Shown one piece after another: positions 54,461-63,351 of a stretch of 64,000 bases of DNA (position 1 is its first letter; every line of letters begins with the position of its first letter). This stretch comes from Bradyrhizobium sp. RP6 (lineage in GTDB: Bacteria; Pseudomonadota; Alphaproteobacteria; Rhizobiales; Xanthobacteraceae): assembly GCF_003837805.1 (NCBI RefSeq), contig NZ_RQIT01000003.1:1-64000 (forward strand), read 5' to 3'. The notes under the pieces were generated by a model. The model did not search any database and was not told where the DNA came from. It saw nothing but the letters and a program-made list of their open reading frames with translations. A program made the position numbers and the translations under genes.

Positions 54461-56073
54461 TTATTCGAATGATGAGCCTTTGGAATCACGTCCGCCGGCA
54501 AGATCGAGCCGCCGCGTGACCCCGATTGCCCGCAGGAATGTCTCGTCATGACTGACGACGAGCAGAGCGCCGTCATAGGCTCTCAAGCCTGCCTCGACGG
54601 TTTCGATGGACTCGACATCCAGATGGTTGGTCGGCTCATCGAGAATCAGCAGGGACGGCGGAGTCAGCCCGCCAAGCACACAGGCAAGGCCTGCACGAAA
54701 CAGCTGCCCGCCGCTCAGGCTTCCGACGATCTGCAAGGCAGCATCGGCGCGAAACATGAACCGCGCCAGTGCGGCGTGGCATTCATTCGCACCCGCCTTC
54801 GGATTGAGACGCCCGAAATTGTGCAGGATGGAGATCGCGGGATCGAGTAGCCTGACCTTCTGGTCGAACAACGCGAAGTCCGGCCTGACCCGCACGGTGC
54901 CGGAGAGCGGGCGCAGCTCGCCCGCGATCAGTTTCAGCAGCGTCGTCTTGCCGGAGCCGTTGGGACCAACTAGCGCGACGCGCTCCGGACCGACGATCGT
55001 GAGCGATAGATCGCGGAAGACCGGCCGCTCAGGCCGATAGCCTACACTGACGCCGTCGAGCCAAAGCACCTCCCTGCCCTCCGGCAGGCCGGTCGCGGGC
55101 AACTTGACCGACAACGGCTGAAGAATCTCGATGCGCCGGCGCGCCCCATCCACAGCATCGATCGCGTCTGCGCGCCGCCGCTCGGCGATTTGTGCGTTCT
55201 TGCCGCCGCTGTCCTCGCTACGGTCCTTGCGTGCACCGGCCAGGATCCGCGGCATGTCGCCCTTGGCGCGTTTCTTCCTTCCGCTGCCGTCCTTGCGCGC
55301 TTTCCTTTCCGCAGCCTCTTGGGCCTTGCCGTCGATCTCGGAGAGACGCTTTTCGGCATGCGCGAGGTCGTGCCGGACGGCCGCAAGCTCGACGGCCTTC
55401 TGCTCGCGATACCGCCTCCAATTGCCGCCGTATCGCGTAGCTCCGAGCGAGGTCAGTTCGACGATCGCGTCCATGGTCTCCAGCAAGCTCCGGTCGTGGC
55501 TGACGACGATCGCGCCGCCGCGCCAGGCGGCGAGCAGATCGGTCACCGCTTTGCGTCCGTCCTTGTCGAGATTGTTGGTGGGCTCGTCCAGGAGCAGGAA
55601 GTCGGGCTCGGCGAAAATCAGTGCGGCGAGTCGAACCCGGGTGATCTGGCCGCCGGACAGGCAAGATAGCTCCGTGTCGGGAGACGAATCGAACCCGAGG
55701 CGCGCCAGCGCGGCTTCGAGCCGCGTCTCGAGCGTCCAGTCGATCGCAGCGATCTCATCGGCCGAGGCATCGCCTCGCTCCGCACGGCGAAGCAGGTCCA
55801 GTGCCAGCCGCGCGCCGAACAGGTCGGCCACGGTCGCGCCGGCAAGGACCTGCACATCCTGACGCAACAGGCCGATGGTCCCGTTGATCAGAACGCGCCC
55901 TGACTGGGGCGCGGATTCCCCGGAGATCGACGCAAGCAGCGTCGTCTTCCCGACTCCGTGCGGCCGACGAGACCGGTCCGCTCGGCTGCGAATGTCAGAT
56001 CGATGTTGGAGAGAAGAGAACGGCCGTCAGGCGTGGACAGCGACAGGTTCGAGAGAACGATTGAGGCAGACAT
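54461..56073 (-). pseudogene. ABC-F family ATPase with a 1-base frameshift in the first Walker A
   Basis: The full gene would be about 537 residues with two ATP-binding domains and a basic linker. The N-terminal frame starts at the ATG at 56073 (MSASIVLSNLSLSTPDGRSLL) and runs to GLVGR, where the sequence reads CGCACGGAG instead of the expected CGCAACGGAG (a glycine-rich RNGVGKTT loop). Translation then leaves frame at 55959; the other frame resumes VGKTTLLASISGES and continues to 54461. The rest is intact: CLSGGQITRV, LLLDEPTNNLDKDG, GPNGSGKTTLLKL and SLSGGQLFRAGL. It is either a recent inactivating deletion or a sequencing error. Ribosome-protection or translation-factor function is a family-level guess. 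Confidence 0.8.
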
Positions 56074-56244
56074 GGAATTCCCCGTGAGCAAGGCAGGTGG
56101 GCTTTGCGGTCGGGCTCATATCCATGGCTGCAAGTATCCTGATTGAGGAACTCTCCAAATAGTCCCATCGAACGGCGAGATCAAGGCACGCCGCGAGGAG
56201 ACGACAGCGCGGGAGGCGCTGTCGTCCTTCGTCGCCGTGTGCGG

Positions 56245-56592
56245 TCAACCCTTCAGGGCGGTGACCACCACCTCGATCAGTGCGCCGCCGCCGAGATCGG
56301 CGACGCCGACGGTGGCGCGGGTGGGGAGATTGTCGCCGAAGAACTCGGTCCAGGCGGCATCCATCTCCTTCTTCTTGGAGAGATCGGTGACGAAGATCGA
56401 AGCGCTGACGACGCGAGACTTGTCGGTGCCGGCCTCCTTCAGATAGCCGGCGATCTTGCCGAGGATGTTGCGGGTCTGCTCGCCCATCGAGACTGAGGTG
56501 TCGTCGGCAATGGTGCCACCGAGGAAGACGAAGCCGTTGGCCTCGACGGCGCGGTGCATGATGGGCGTGCGAATGCTGCGGTTGATGCTCAT
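56245..56592 (-). CDS. RidA family protein (enamine/imine deaminase)
   Basis: 115 residues, YjgF/RidA fold. It has EANGFVFLGGTIADD near 18, EQTRNILGKIAGYLKEAGTDKSRVV near 40 and FGDNLPTRATVGVADLGGGALIEVVVTA, with the conserved Arg that binds the imino acid carboxylate. RidA clears 2-aminoacrylate and related imines made by amino acid oxidases. AAGAGGAC precedes the ATG. It follows, by 12 bases, a gene for an FAD amino acid oxidase-like protein, so it plausibly works on that enzyme's imine product. Confidence 0.92.
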   Translation of the reverse strand: MSINRSIRTPIMHRAVEANGFVFLGGTIADDTSVSMGEQTRNILGKIAGYLKEAGTDKSRVVSASIFVTDLSKKKEMDAAWTEFFGDNLPTRATVGVADLGGGALIEVVVTALKG

Positions 56593-56604
56593 GATGTCCT
56601 CTTC

Positions 56605-57726
56605 TTAGAGCGTGGAGGGATGGAAGCGGTCGATGCCGAGATCACTGACGCGGGTCTGGGTGCCCCCGTTGACGATCAGCTCCGCCATCACGGCGCCCGC
56701 GCCGGGGCCGAGCTGAAAACCGTGCAGCGAGAAGCCGAACTGGTGATAGAGGCCCTTGTGACGGCTGCTTGGCCCGAACACGGGCAGATCGTCCTTCATC
56801 CTCGCCTCGATGCCGGCCCATGCGCGAACGATGGTGGCGCTGCGCATCACCGGGAATAGCTCGAACACGGTCTGCGCGCTGGTCGCGAGGCTCTTCCAGT
56901 CCAGCACCGTCTCGTTGCGGTCCTGGTCGGGCGTCGCCAGATGGCCGCCGCCGATCAGCACGGTGCCGCTCTTGAATTGCTTGAAGGAGAGTTTGCGCCC
57001 GCGCAGAATCACGACGGGATCGATGAAGTGTGGCACGCGCGAGGTGATCATCAGCATCGGCGCAACGGTCTCGACTGGAACGGCTTCGCCGAGCGCGGCT
57101 GCGATCCTGCCGGCCCAGGCGCCCGCGGCGTTGACGAGCACCGGCGCAGCATAGCTGTCCGTGCCGACGTCGACGTGCCAGAGCCCATCGCTGTAGCGGA
57201 TATTGCTGGCGGCCACGCCCTCGCGCACGGTCGCACCTAATTGCTCCGCCTTGCGACGGAATGCCGTCGTCGTCTGCGCCGGATTGGCGGCTCCGTCCCG
57301 GCGCGAGACCACGCCGCCGGGACAGGTCTCGGCGACGGCCGGCACGAGGCGCCGTAGTTCAGTCGCGTCGATCAGCTCTTCATGGGTAAAGCCGAGCGCG
57401 TTGAGCTCGGCGACACGCGCGCGACAGATCGCGAGCTCCTCCTCGTCTTCCGCGACCAATACCTGGCCGTGGCTCTCGAAGCTGCAATTGTCGTCGAGGA
57501 GATCTGATATCTTCTCCCAGATCCCCATTGAGCGGATCGAGAGCGGGATTTCGGGAACATGCCGTGCGAGCTGACGGACTCCGCCGGCATTGACACCCGA
57601 GGCATGGCGGCCGGCGTAGTCCTTCTCGATCAGCACCGGCTTCAGGCCGGCGAGGCACAGATGCAACGCGGTCGAACATCCGTGGATGCCGCCGCCGACG
57701 ACGATCGCATCCACGTTCCTGGTCAT
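56605..57726 (-). CDS. FAD-dependent amino acid oxidase-like subunit (DadA/OoxB type)
   Basis: 373 residues. It has the N-terminal FAD motif VDAIVVGGGIHGCSTALHLCLAG, residue ~35 glycine-rich ADP contact ASGVNAGGVRQL, and NAAGAWAGRIAAALGEAVPVET near 205. The tail FGFSLHGFQLGPGAGAVMAELI is typical of D-amino acid/glycine oxidase-fold enzymes. The ATG at 57726 overlaps the next gene's stop by four bases, so expression is coupled. With the two genes upstream it resembles the B subunit of opine or hydroxyproline oxidases. The long frame upstream to 58287 is read-through and is rejected. Confidence 0.85.
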   Translation of the reverse strand: MTRNVDAIVVGGGIHGCSTALHLCLAGLKPVLIEKDYAGRHASGVNAGGVRQLARHVPEIPLSIRSMGIWEKISDLLDDNCSFESHGQVLVAEDEEELAICRARVAELNALGFTHEELIDATELRRLVPAVAETCPGGVVSRRDGAANPAQTTTAFRRKAEQLGATVREGVAASNIRYSDGLWHVDVGTDSYAAPVLVNAAGAWAGRIAAALGEAVPVETVAPMLMITSRVPHFIDPVVILRGRKLSFKQFKSGTVLIGGGHLATPDQDRNETVLDWKSLATSAQTVFELFPVMRSATIVRAWAGIEARMKDDLPVFGPSSRHKGLYHQFGFSLHGFQLGPGAGAVMAELIVNGGTQTRVSDLGIDRFHPSTL

Positions 57727-59141
57727 CCGCGCACCACGGCCTTGACGTCGGCTTCGGTCTTCGGAACGGCGGCCAGCTCGGCGAGCGTGATCGGCTTCAC
57801 CGGCGCGCGCAGACGGTAATAGCCGATCTCCTGCGGGGACTTGCCGCGCGCCTGCGCGATCAGCTCGGTGACGGTGAGGCCGCAGAGCCGGCCCTGGCAC
57901 GGACCCATGCCGGTGCGGCGATAGGCCTTGAGCTGATTCGGCCCGGTTGCACCAATGGCGACGGAATCGAGAACATCCTTGGCGGTCACCTCTTCGCAGC
58001 GGCAGACGATGGTGTCGCCCGAGGGGATACGGAATTGCGGCGCTGGGCGGAAAAGGGTGTCGAGGAAGACGCGGCCGCGCTCGGCCTTCGCGAGATCGGC
58101 GCGGAGCGTTGCAATTGCAGGGAGCTTCGCCGCGGCTGCAGGTGCTAGTGCATCCACCGCCGCACGCGCCGCGATGCGGCCGCGGACTACGGCTGCATTT
58201 GCGCCGCCGATGCCTGCCCCGTCCCCTGCGATAGCAATGCCGGCGACCGGCGAATTGCCGCTCGCATCGAGCACCGGCGACCAACACAATTGCAGATCGT
58301 CCCAGTGATGCTCGACGCCAGCCGCCATCGCCAGATTGACGTTGGGCACGACGCCCTGATGCAACAGCAGCAGATCCGCAGGTATGGTCTCGCGCTTGCG
58401 GCCGGCGACATAGCTTACGCTGGCGAGCAGGCCGTCACCAGCCGCAGAGAGCTCGGTGACGCCCGAGACGACCTGCACCTTCGCCTTCACCTCGCGCATC
58501 ATCGATAGGCCCTTGGCGAAATAGGGCGAGGTCAGGAACGCGAAGGCGTGCGGCAGCGCCGCGAGATAATTGCGGCGCTCGGTGGTGTCGAGAATGCGGT
58601 CGATGCGGCCGCCAAGTCGCAGGATCTGCGCGGCGAGCAGCCAGAGCAGCGGCCCCTGCCCTGCGATCACCGTGCGTCCATCGGGCACCAGTGCCGAGGA
58701 CTTCAGCATGGTCTGCGCCGCGCCCGCGGTCATCACGCCCGGCAGCGTCCAGCCGGGAATCGGGAACGGCCGCTCCAGCGCGCCGGTCGCAAGAATCACA
58801 CGCTTGGCCTTGACGAAGGCGGATGCGCCGCCGATGGACACGGCGATCTCGAGATTGCGGTCGAGGCTCCAGACCGTGGCACGATGGATGACCTCGGCGC
58901 CGCTCGCACGCAGCGCCTGCACAAGATCGGCACCGACCCAGTAATCGGCGCCGAGCTGGTTGCGGTCGGTCACCGGCGTCGAGGAGATCGCGCGAAACAC
59001 CTGGCCGCCGGGGCCGATATTCTCGTCGAGCAGCAGCGTCGAGAGGCCGGCCTCGGCGGATGTCGCGGCAGCAGCAAGGCCCGCGGGCCCGGCGCCGATC
59101 ACCACGACGTCGTAGTCTTCGGACTTGGGAGCCACAGTCAT
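57723..59141 (-). CDS. NAD(P)/FAD-dependent oxidoreductase with a [2Fe-2S] site (OoxA/HcnB type)
   Basis: 472 residues. It has the FAD motif DVVVIGAGPAGLAAAATSAEAG near residue 10 and GGQVFRAISS near 46, the second dinucleotide fold near 160 (GRTVIAGQGPLLWLLAAQIL), and a C-terminal Cys set: VCRCEEVTAKDVLDSV and GPCQGRLCGLTV. This is the layout of the A subunit of opine oxidases (OoxA/NoxA) and HcnB, which pass electrons from the FAD partner. The start overlaps the 2Fe-2S gene stop by four bases (ATGA). The pair with 59138 and 56605 forms the three-subunit set. Confidence 0.87.
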   Translation of the reverse strand: MTVAPKSEDYDVVVIGAGPAGLAAAATSAEAGLSTLLLDENIGPGGQVFRAISSTPVTDRNQLGADYWVGADLVQALRASGAEVIHRATVWSLDRNLEIAVSIGGASAFVKAKRVILATGALERPFPIPGWTLPGVMTAGAAQTMLKSSALVPDGRTVIAGQGPLLWLLAAQILRLGGRIDRILDTTERRNYLAALPHAFAFLTSPYFAKGLSMMREVKAKVQVVSGVTELSAAGDGLLASVSYVAGRKRETIPADLLLLHQGVVPNVNLAMAAGVEHHWDDLQLCWSPVLDASGNSPVAGIAIAGDGAGIGGANAAVVRGRIAARAAVDALAPAAAAKLPAIATLRADLAKAERGRVFLDTLFRPAPQFRIPSGDTIVCRCEEVTAKDVLDSVAIGATGPNQLKAYRRTGMGPCQGRLCGLTVTELIAQARGKSPQEIGYYRLRAPVKPITLAELAAVPKTEADVKAVVRG

Positions 59142-59434
59142 TTTCCGATCTCCCGCTTGCCCTTCTGGATTTCGACCTGCATGCCCTCGGCGACGGGCAC
59201 GAGGCAGCCTTGCCGATTGCCGACGCCGTCAATCGTGACGAGGCAGTCGAAACACACGCCCATCATGCAATAGGGCAGACGCGGCGCGCCGCTCACTGCG
59301 GTAGAACGCCGTGCGTCAACGCCGGAGGCCAGCAGCGCGGCGGAGACGGTGTCACCTTGGCGCGCTGCGACGGCAACGCCGTCGACGAAGATCTGGACCG
59401 GTGGACGCTGGTCCTGTTCGGATCGCCTGAACAT
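59138..59434 (-). CDS. Small (2Fe-2S)-binding subunit (HcnA/OoxC type)
   Basis: 98 residues, plant-type ferredoxin-fold. It has IFVDGVAVAARQGDTVSAALLASGV near 15-40 and the Cys cluster LPYCMMGVCFDCLVTIDGVGNRQGCLVPV near 54-80, matching CxxxxCxxC...C. This is the small subunit of HcnABC or opine-oxidase-like complexes. It overlaps the next gene by four bases and starts 33 bases after the FAD oxidase gene stop, within one operon. Confidence 0.88.
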   Translation of the reverse strand: MFRRSEQDQRPPVQIFVDGVAVAARQGDTVSAALLASGVDARRSTAVSGAPRLPYCMMGVCFDCLVTIDGVGNRQGCLVPVAEGMQVEIQKGKREIGK

Positions 59435-59467
59435 GGGGATGTCTCTTGGCTCCTTGCTGAATAATTT

Positions 59468-60604
59468 CTAGTAGCCGCTGTTGTTCGCCGCGCCCGCGCC
59501 GCCAAAACGGCTGGCCGAGAACGCGCCGACAAGCTCCGGCTCGAGCGCGCCCTGCGCCACCATGCGTGCGACCTCGAACGCGTGGTTGGATGCGAGCGTC
59601 ACGCCGGAATGGCAGCAGGCCACGAACGCGCCGGGATGCGTCTCCGACTGGTCGTAGATCGGAAAGCCGTCCTGCGGCATCACGCGAATGCCGGCCCAGC
59701 TCCTGACTACGTTGAGGCGCGACAGATGCGGGAACATGCGCTGGGCGCGGTCGGTCATCACTGAGCTGATCGAGTGCTTCAGTGCGCGGTCATCGAGCTC
59801 GTCCTCCTTGCTGTCGCCGATCATCACCGTGCCCTCGTCGGTCTGGCGGATCGTCGTCAGCGGATGCGGCAAGAACGGCATGGTGCGCTCGGTCACGACG
59901 ATCTGGCCGCGAGTCGGTCCCATCGGAGCAAGGAGGCCGACCATCGGCGCCAGCGTCTGATTGGCATTGCCCGCCGCTAGCACGATCTTGGCGGCGCGCA
60001 GCTCGCCCTTCGGCGTGGCCAAGCGGAATTCGCCGCCGCTCTTGCCGATCGCCGAGACCGGCCGCTCCGGAAAATAATCGATGCCGAACGCCCTGAAGCC
60101 AGTGTGGAAGGCCCGGAAAGTGCGCAGCGAGTTGACGTGACCGTCGAGCGGGCAATAGCTGCCGCCCGAGACTTCGGGGCCAATCAGCGGCAGCGATTTC
60201 TTGACTTCCGACGCCGACAACATCTCCATCTTGTAGTCGGCGGCGCCGATCTGGTTGTGCATGCGTTTGACGAGGTCGGCGCGCTGGCCGAATTCGTCCT
60301 CGCCAAGCGTGAGATGAAAGCCGCCGTTCTGCTGGAGGCAGACATCGAGGCCGGTCTGCTGCTTCAGTTCGGACGCGAGCCGGCCCCACGCCTCCGACGC
60401 GCGCACCGTCCAGACCGTATAGGCCGGCATGCCGAGCCCCTTGCTCTGGACCCAGACCAGCGCAAAGTTCGCGCGCGAGGCGCGCTTCGTGATATCGCCC
60501 TCGTCGAGCACGGCAACCTTCTTGCCGATGCGGCCGAGGCCCCAGGCAATGGCGGAGCCGAGCAGTCCGCCGCCGACGACGGCGACGTCGTATTCCCCTG
60601 ACAT
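59468..60604 (-). CDS. FAD-dependent oxidoreductase (D-amino acid/glycine oxidase fold)
   Basis: 378 residues. It has the dinucleotide-binding DVAVVGGGLLGSAIAWGLGRIGKK near 5-25, KRASRANFALVWVQSKGLG near 40, APMGPTRGQIVVTERTMPFLP near 230 and the tail VACCHSGVTLASNHAFEVARMV. It is a DadA/DAAO-like enzyme distinct from the one at 56605. AGGAGAA precedes the ATG. It lies between the 2Fe-2S subunit gene and the transporter permease gene (gap 8 bases), so the oxidases and the transporter are one operon. The likely role is to oxidise an imported amine or amino acid. Confidence 0.87.
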   Translation of the reverse strand: MSGEYDVAVVGGGLLGSAIAWGLGRIGKKVAVLDEGDITKRASRANFALVWVQSKGLGMPAYTVWTVRASEAWGRLASELKQQTGLDVCLQQNGGFHLTLGEDEFGQRADLVKRMHNQIGAADYKMEMLSASEVKKSLPLIGPEVSGGSYCPLDGHVNSLRTFRAFHTGFRAFGIDYFPERPVSAIGKSGGEFRLATPKGELRAAKIVLAAGNANQTLAPMVGLLAPMGPTRGQIVVTERTMPFLPHPLTTIRQTDEGTVMIGDSKEDELDDRALKHSISSVMTDRAQRMFPHLSRLNVVRSWAGIRVMPQDGFPIYDQSETHPGAFVACCHSGVTLASNHAFEVARMVAQGALEPELVGAFSASRFGGAGAANNSGY

Positions 60605-60612
60605 GAGTTCTC

Positions 60613-61419
60613 CTATCGTCCCGTATCGCCCTTGCCGGCGAGCACGCGGTCGAGCCCGTAGAAGCGGTCGAGCAGAATGAGGGCGGTCATGGTGATCGCG
60701 ATCACGCAGGCCGAGACCGACGTTACCAGCGGATCGATGTTGTCCTGGATATAAAGGAACATGCGGACCGGCAACGTCTCGGTCCCTGGTGCCGCAAGGA
60801 AGACGGTCATGGTGAGATCGTCGAAGGACTGGATGAAGGCGAGCGCCCAGCCGCTGATGACGCCCGGCAGGATCAGCGGCAAGGTCACGCGGCGAAACAG
60901 CGTCCAGCCGCCGGCGCCGAGCGAGACGGCCGCCATCTCGACCGTGCGGTCCATGCCGGTCGCCGCCGCGAGCGTCAGCCGCAGCGCAAACGGGAACACG
61001 ATGATGACATGGGCGATGATCAGCGCGGCAAAGCTGCCGCCGAGCCCCGCCGAGGTGAAGAAGCGCAGAAAGGCGATGCCGAGCACGACATGCGGGATCA
61101 TCAGCGGCGACAGGAACAGCGCCGCCAGCACATCACGGCCGCGGAAGCGATAGCGCGCGATCGCGAGCGCGGCAGGCACCGCGAACAGCAGCGCCACCAA
61201 GGACGAGAGCGCGCCGAGTCCGAGGCTGACCCAGAAGGCGTGGATGAACTCAGGATAATTCGCGATGGTCCTGAACCAGCGCAGCGAAAAGCCGTGGGTC
61301 GGCAGCGATAGAAAACCTTCGGGCGTGAAGGCGACAAGGCAGACCACCAGGATCGGCGCCACCATGACGATGACGAAGATGGTGTGGAAGATCAGCGCGA
61401 GCGGACCGTTCCGGCTCAT
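60613..61419 (-). CDS. ABC transporter permease, PotC-like
   Basis: 268 residues, six membrane segments. The EAA loop, VEMAAVSLGAGGWTLFRRVTLPLILPGVISG, is near residue 160. Typical of spermidine/putrescine-type (PotC) permeases. It overlaps the upstream permease gene by four bases (ATGA). The end contains DRFYGLDRVLAGKGDTGR. Confidence 0.92.
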   Translation of the reverse strand: MSRNGPLALIFHTIFVIVMVAPILVVCLVAFTPEGFLSLPTHGFSLRWFRTIANYPEFIHAFWVSLGLGALSSLVALLFAVPAALAIARYRFRGRDVLAALFLSPLMIPHVVLGIAFLRFFTSAGLGGSFAALIIAHVIIVFPFALRLTLAAATGMDRTVEMAAVSLGAGGWTLFRRVTLPLILPGVISGWALAFIQSFDDLTMTVFLAAPGTETLPVRMFLYIQDNIDPLVTSVSACVIAITMTALILLDRFYGLDRVLAGKGDTGR

Positions 61420-62291
61420 CGGAACACCTCTGCATAGCGGCGCTCGATCAGCGCGTTGCTGCCGACCACGATCAGCACCAGCGCGACCAGCAGCAGCGTT
61501 GCGACCGCAGCGCCCAGCGGCCAGTTCAGGGTGTTGAGGAATTCGTCATAGGCGAGCGTCGCAGCGACCTTGAGCCGGCGGCCACCGATGATCGCGGGCG
61601 TCGCGAAGGCGCTGGCCGACAGCGAGAACACGATGATCGCCCCCGACAGCACGCCCGGCATGATCTGCGGCATGATGATGCGGCGGATGATGGTGGCAGG
61701 GCTCGCGCCGAGCGACATCGCGGCATTCTCGATCTGCGGATCGAGGCGCTGGAGCGCCGCCCACACCGACAGCACCATGAACGGCATCATCACATGCGCG
61801 AGCGCGACGACCATGCCTGTTTCGGTGAACATGAAGGGAATGGGCGAACGGATCGCGCCAAGCGACATCAGCAGCTTATTGACGAGGCCGTTATTGCCGC
61901 CGAACAGCAACGCCCAGCCGAGCGTGCGTGCCACCACGGAGATCAAGAGCGGCCCGAGAATGACCAGCAGGAAGAAGCTCTTCCAGCGACCACTCATGCG
62001 GTTGAGGATATAGGCTTCGGGCGCGCCGAGCAGCGCGGTGAGCAGCGTGGTCAGGATCGCGATGCGGAAGGTCCGCCAGAACATCTCGGCGTAATAGGGA
62101 TCGGTCGCGATCTCGTGCCAGTTCTTGAGGATGAAGACCGGCTCGATGCCCTTGTACTGGCCCCAATCGTGGAACGACAGCATCACCGTCATCGCCAGCG
62201 GAATCAGCAGCACGCCGACGAACAGCATCAAGGCGGGCGCCGTCAGCGCCCAGGGCGCGCGCGTGCTGCGCTCCTCGACGGCCATGCTCAT
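61416..62291 (-). CDS. ABC transporter permease, PotB-like
   Basis: 291 residues with six membrane segments. The EAA loop, IENAAMSLGASPATIIRRIIMPQIMPGVLSG, is near residue 185. The ATG at 62291 begins MSMAVEERS and overlaps the ATPase gene stop by four bases. The frame remains open to 62420, but the extra part lies in the antisense of the ATPase gene. Together with the PotC-like gene, it forms the heterodimeric membrane channel. Confidence 0.92.
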   Translation of the reverse strand: MSMAVEERSTRAPWALTAPALMLFVGVLLIPLAMTVMLSFHDWGQYKGIEPVFILKNWHEIATDPYYAEMFWRTFRIAILTTLLTALLGAPEAYILNRMSGRWKSFFLLVILGPLLISVVARTLGWALLFGGNNGLVNKLLMSLGAIRSPIPFMFTETGMVVALAHVMMPFMVLSVWAALQRLDPQIENAAMSLGASPATIIRRIIMPQIMPGVLSGAIIVFSLSASAFATPAIIGGRRLKVAATLAYDEFLNTLNWPLGAAVATLLLVALVLIVVGSNALIERRYAEVFR

Positions 62292-63328
62292 GCGCCAGCC
62301 CTCGCGCGCACGCTCATGTCCGCAGGTTGCCAGGTGAGGCGAACCGCGTCGCCTTCGGCCGGCTGCGCCTTGCCGTCGTTCTGGCGGATCACGATCGCCG
62401 GGCCGCATTCGCTGTCGCACTGGAACAGCCAGTGATTACCCTGGAAGATGCGCGTGCTGATCTTTGCGCTGAGCCCTGTATCGCCAAAGCCGATTCTTTC
62501 GGGGCGAACGCTGACGGTGACGGGACCGCCAAGCCCGGCCGGCGCCGGTGCGCGCCAGGAGCCGGCCACCAACTGCGTCGGCGCGACGGTCTGGTCGATT
62601 GTTCCGGCAAAGTCGTTGGTCTTGCCGAGGAATTGCGAGACGAAGGCCGAGGCCGGCTTCTCATAGGTTTCCTGCGGCGTGCCGATCTGCTCGATCTTGC
62701 CCTGGCTCATCACCACGATGCGGTCGGACAGCGACATCGCCTCGTTCTGGTCGTGCGTGACCAGGATCGTGGTGGTGCCGATGGTGCGCTGGATCTGGCG
62801 CAGCTCGATCTGCATCTCCTCGCGCAGCTTTGCGTCGAGATTGGACAGCGGCTCGTCGAGCAGCAGCACACTCGGCTTGATCACCAGCGCGCGCGCCAGC
62901 GCCACGCGCTGTTGCTGGCCGCCGGACATGCGGCGCGGATGGCGCTCCTCGTAGCCGGCGAGCCCCACCATCGCCAGCGCGGCCCGCACGCGCTCGGCCC
63001 GCTCGCCTCGGGATACGTTGCGCATCTCGAGGCCAAAGGCGACGTTCTCCGCCGCGGTCATATGCGGAAACAGCGCGTAGCTCTGGAACACGATGCCGAG
63101 GCCACGCTTGGCCGGATGAACCGCGGTGAGGTCCTTGCCCTCCAGGCGGATCGCGCCGCGCGTGGGATCGAGGAAGCCCGCGATCATCTGCAATGTCGTG
63201 GTCTTGCCGCAGCCGGACGGGCCGAGGAAGGAGATGAACTCCCCCTTCCCCACAGACAGGCTGAAGTCATCGACCACAGTCTGCGCGCCGAACTGCTTTG
63301 CGACCCGATCGAGCTCGAGATAGGCCAT
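62288..63328 (-). CDS. ABC transporter ATP-binding protein, PotA-like
   Basis: 346 residues. Walker A GPSGCGKTTTLQM is near 38, Q-loop FQSYALFPHMTAAENVAFGL near 84, signature MSGGQQQRVALARAL near 134, Walker B LLLDEPLSNLD near 156, and the H-loop TILVTHDQNEAMSLSD near 187. The TOBE domain follows to the end. The ATG at 63328 begins MAYLELDRVAKQF. The frame upstream to 63706 runs through the antisense of the binding-protein gene and is rejected. It powers uptake with the two permeases downstream. Confidence 0.94.
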   Translation of the reverse strand: MAYLELDRVAKQFGAQTVVDDFSLSVGKGEFISFLGPSGCGKTTTLQMIAGFLDPTRGAIRLEGKDLTAVHPAKRGLGIVFQSYALFPHMTAAENVAFGLEMRNVSRGERAERVRAALAMVGLAGYEERHPRRMSGGQQQRVALARALVIKPSVLLLDEPLSNLDAKLREEMQIELRQIQRTIGTTTILVTHDQNEAMSLSDRIVVMSQGKIEQIGTPQETYEKPASAFVSQFLGKTNDFAGTIDQTVAPTQLVAGSWRAPAPAGLGGPVTVSVRPERIGFGDTGLSAKISTRIFQGNHWLFQCDSECGPAIVIRQNDGKAQPAEGDAVRLTWQPADMSVRARAGA

Positions 63329-63351
63329 GACGCTGTCTCCGCCGCGACCGA

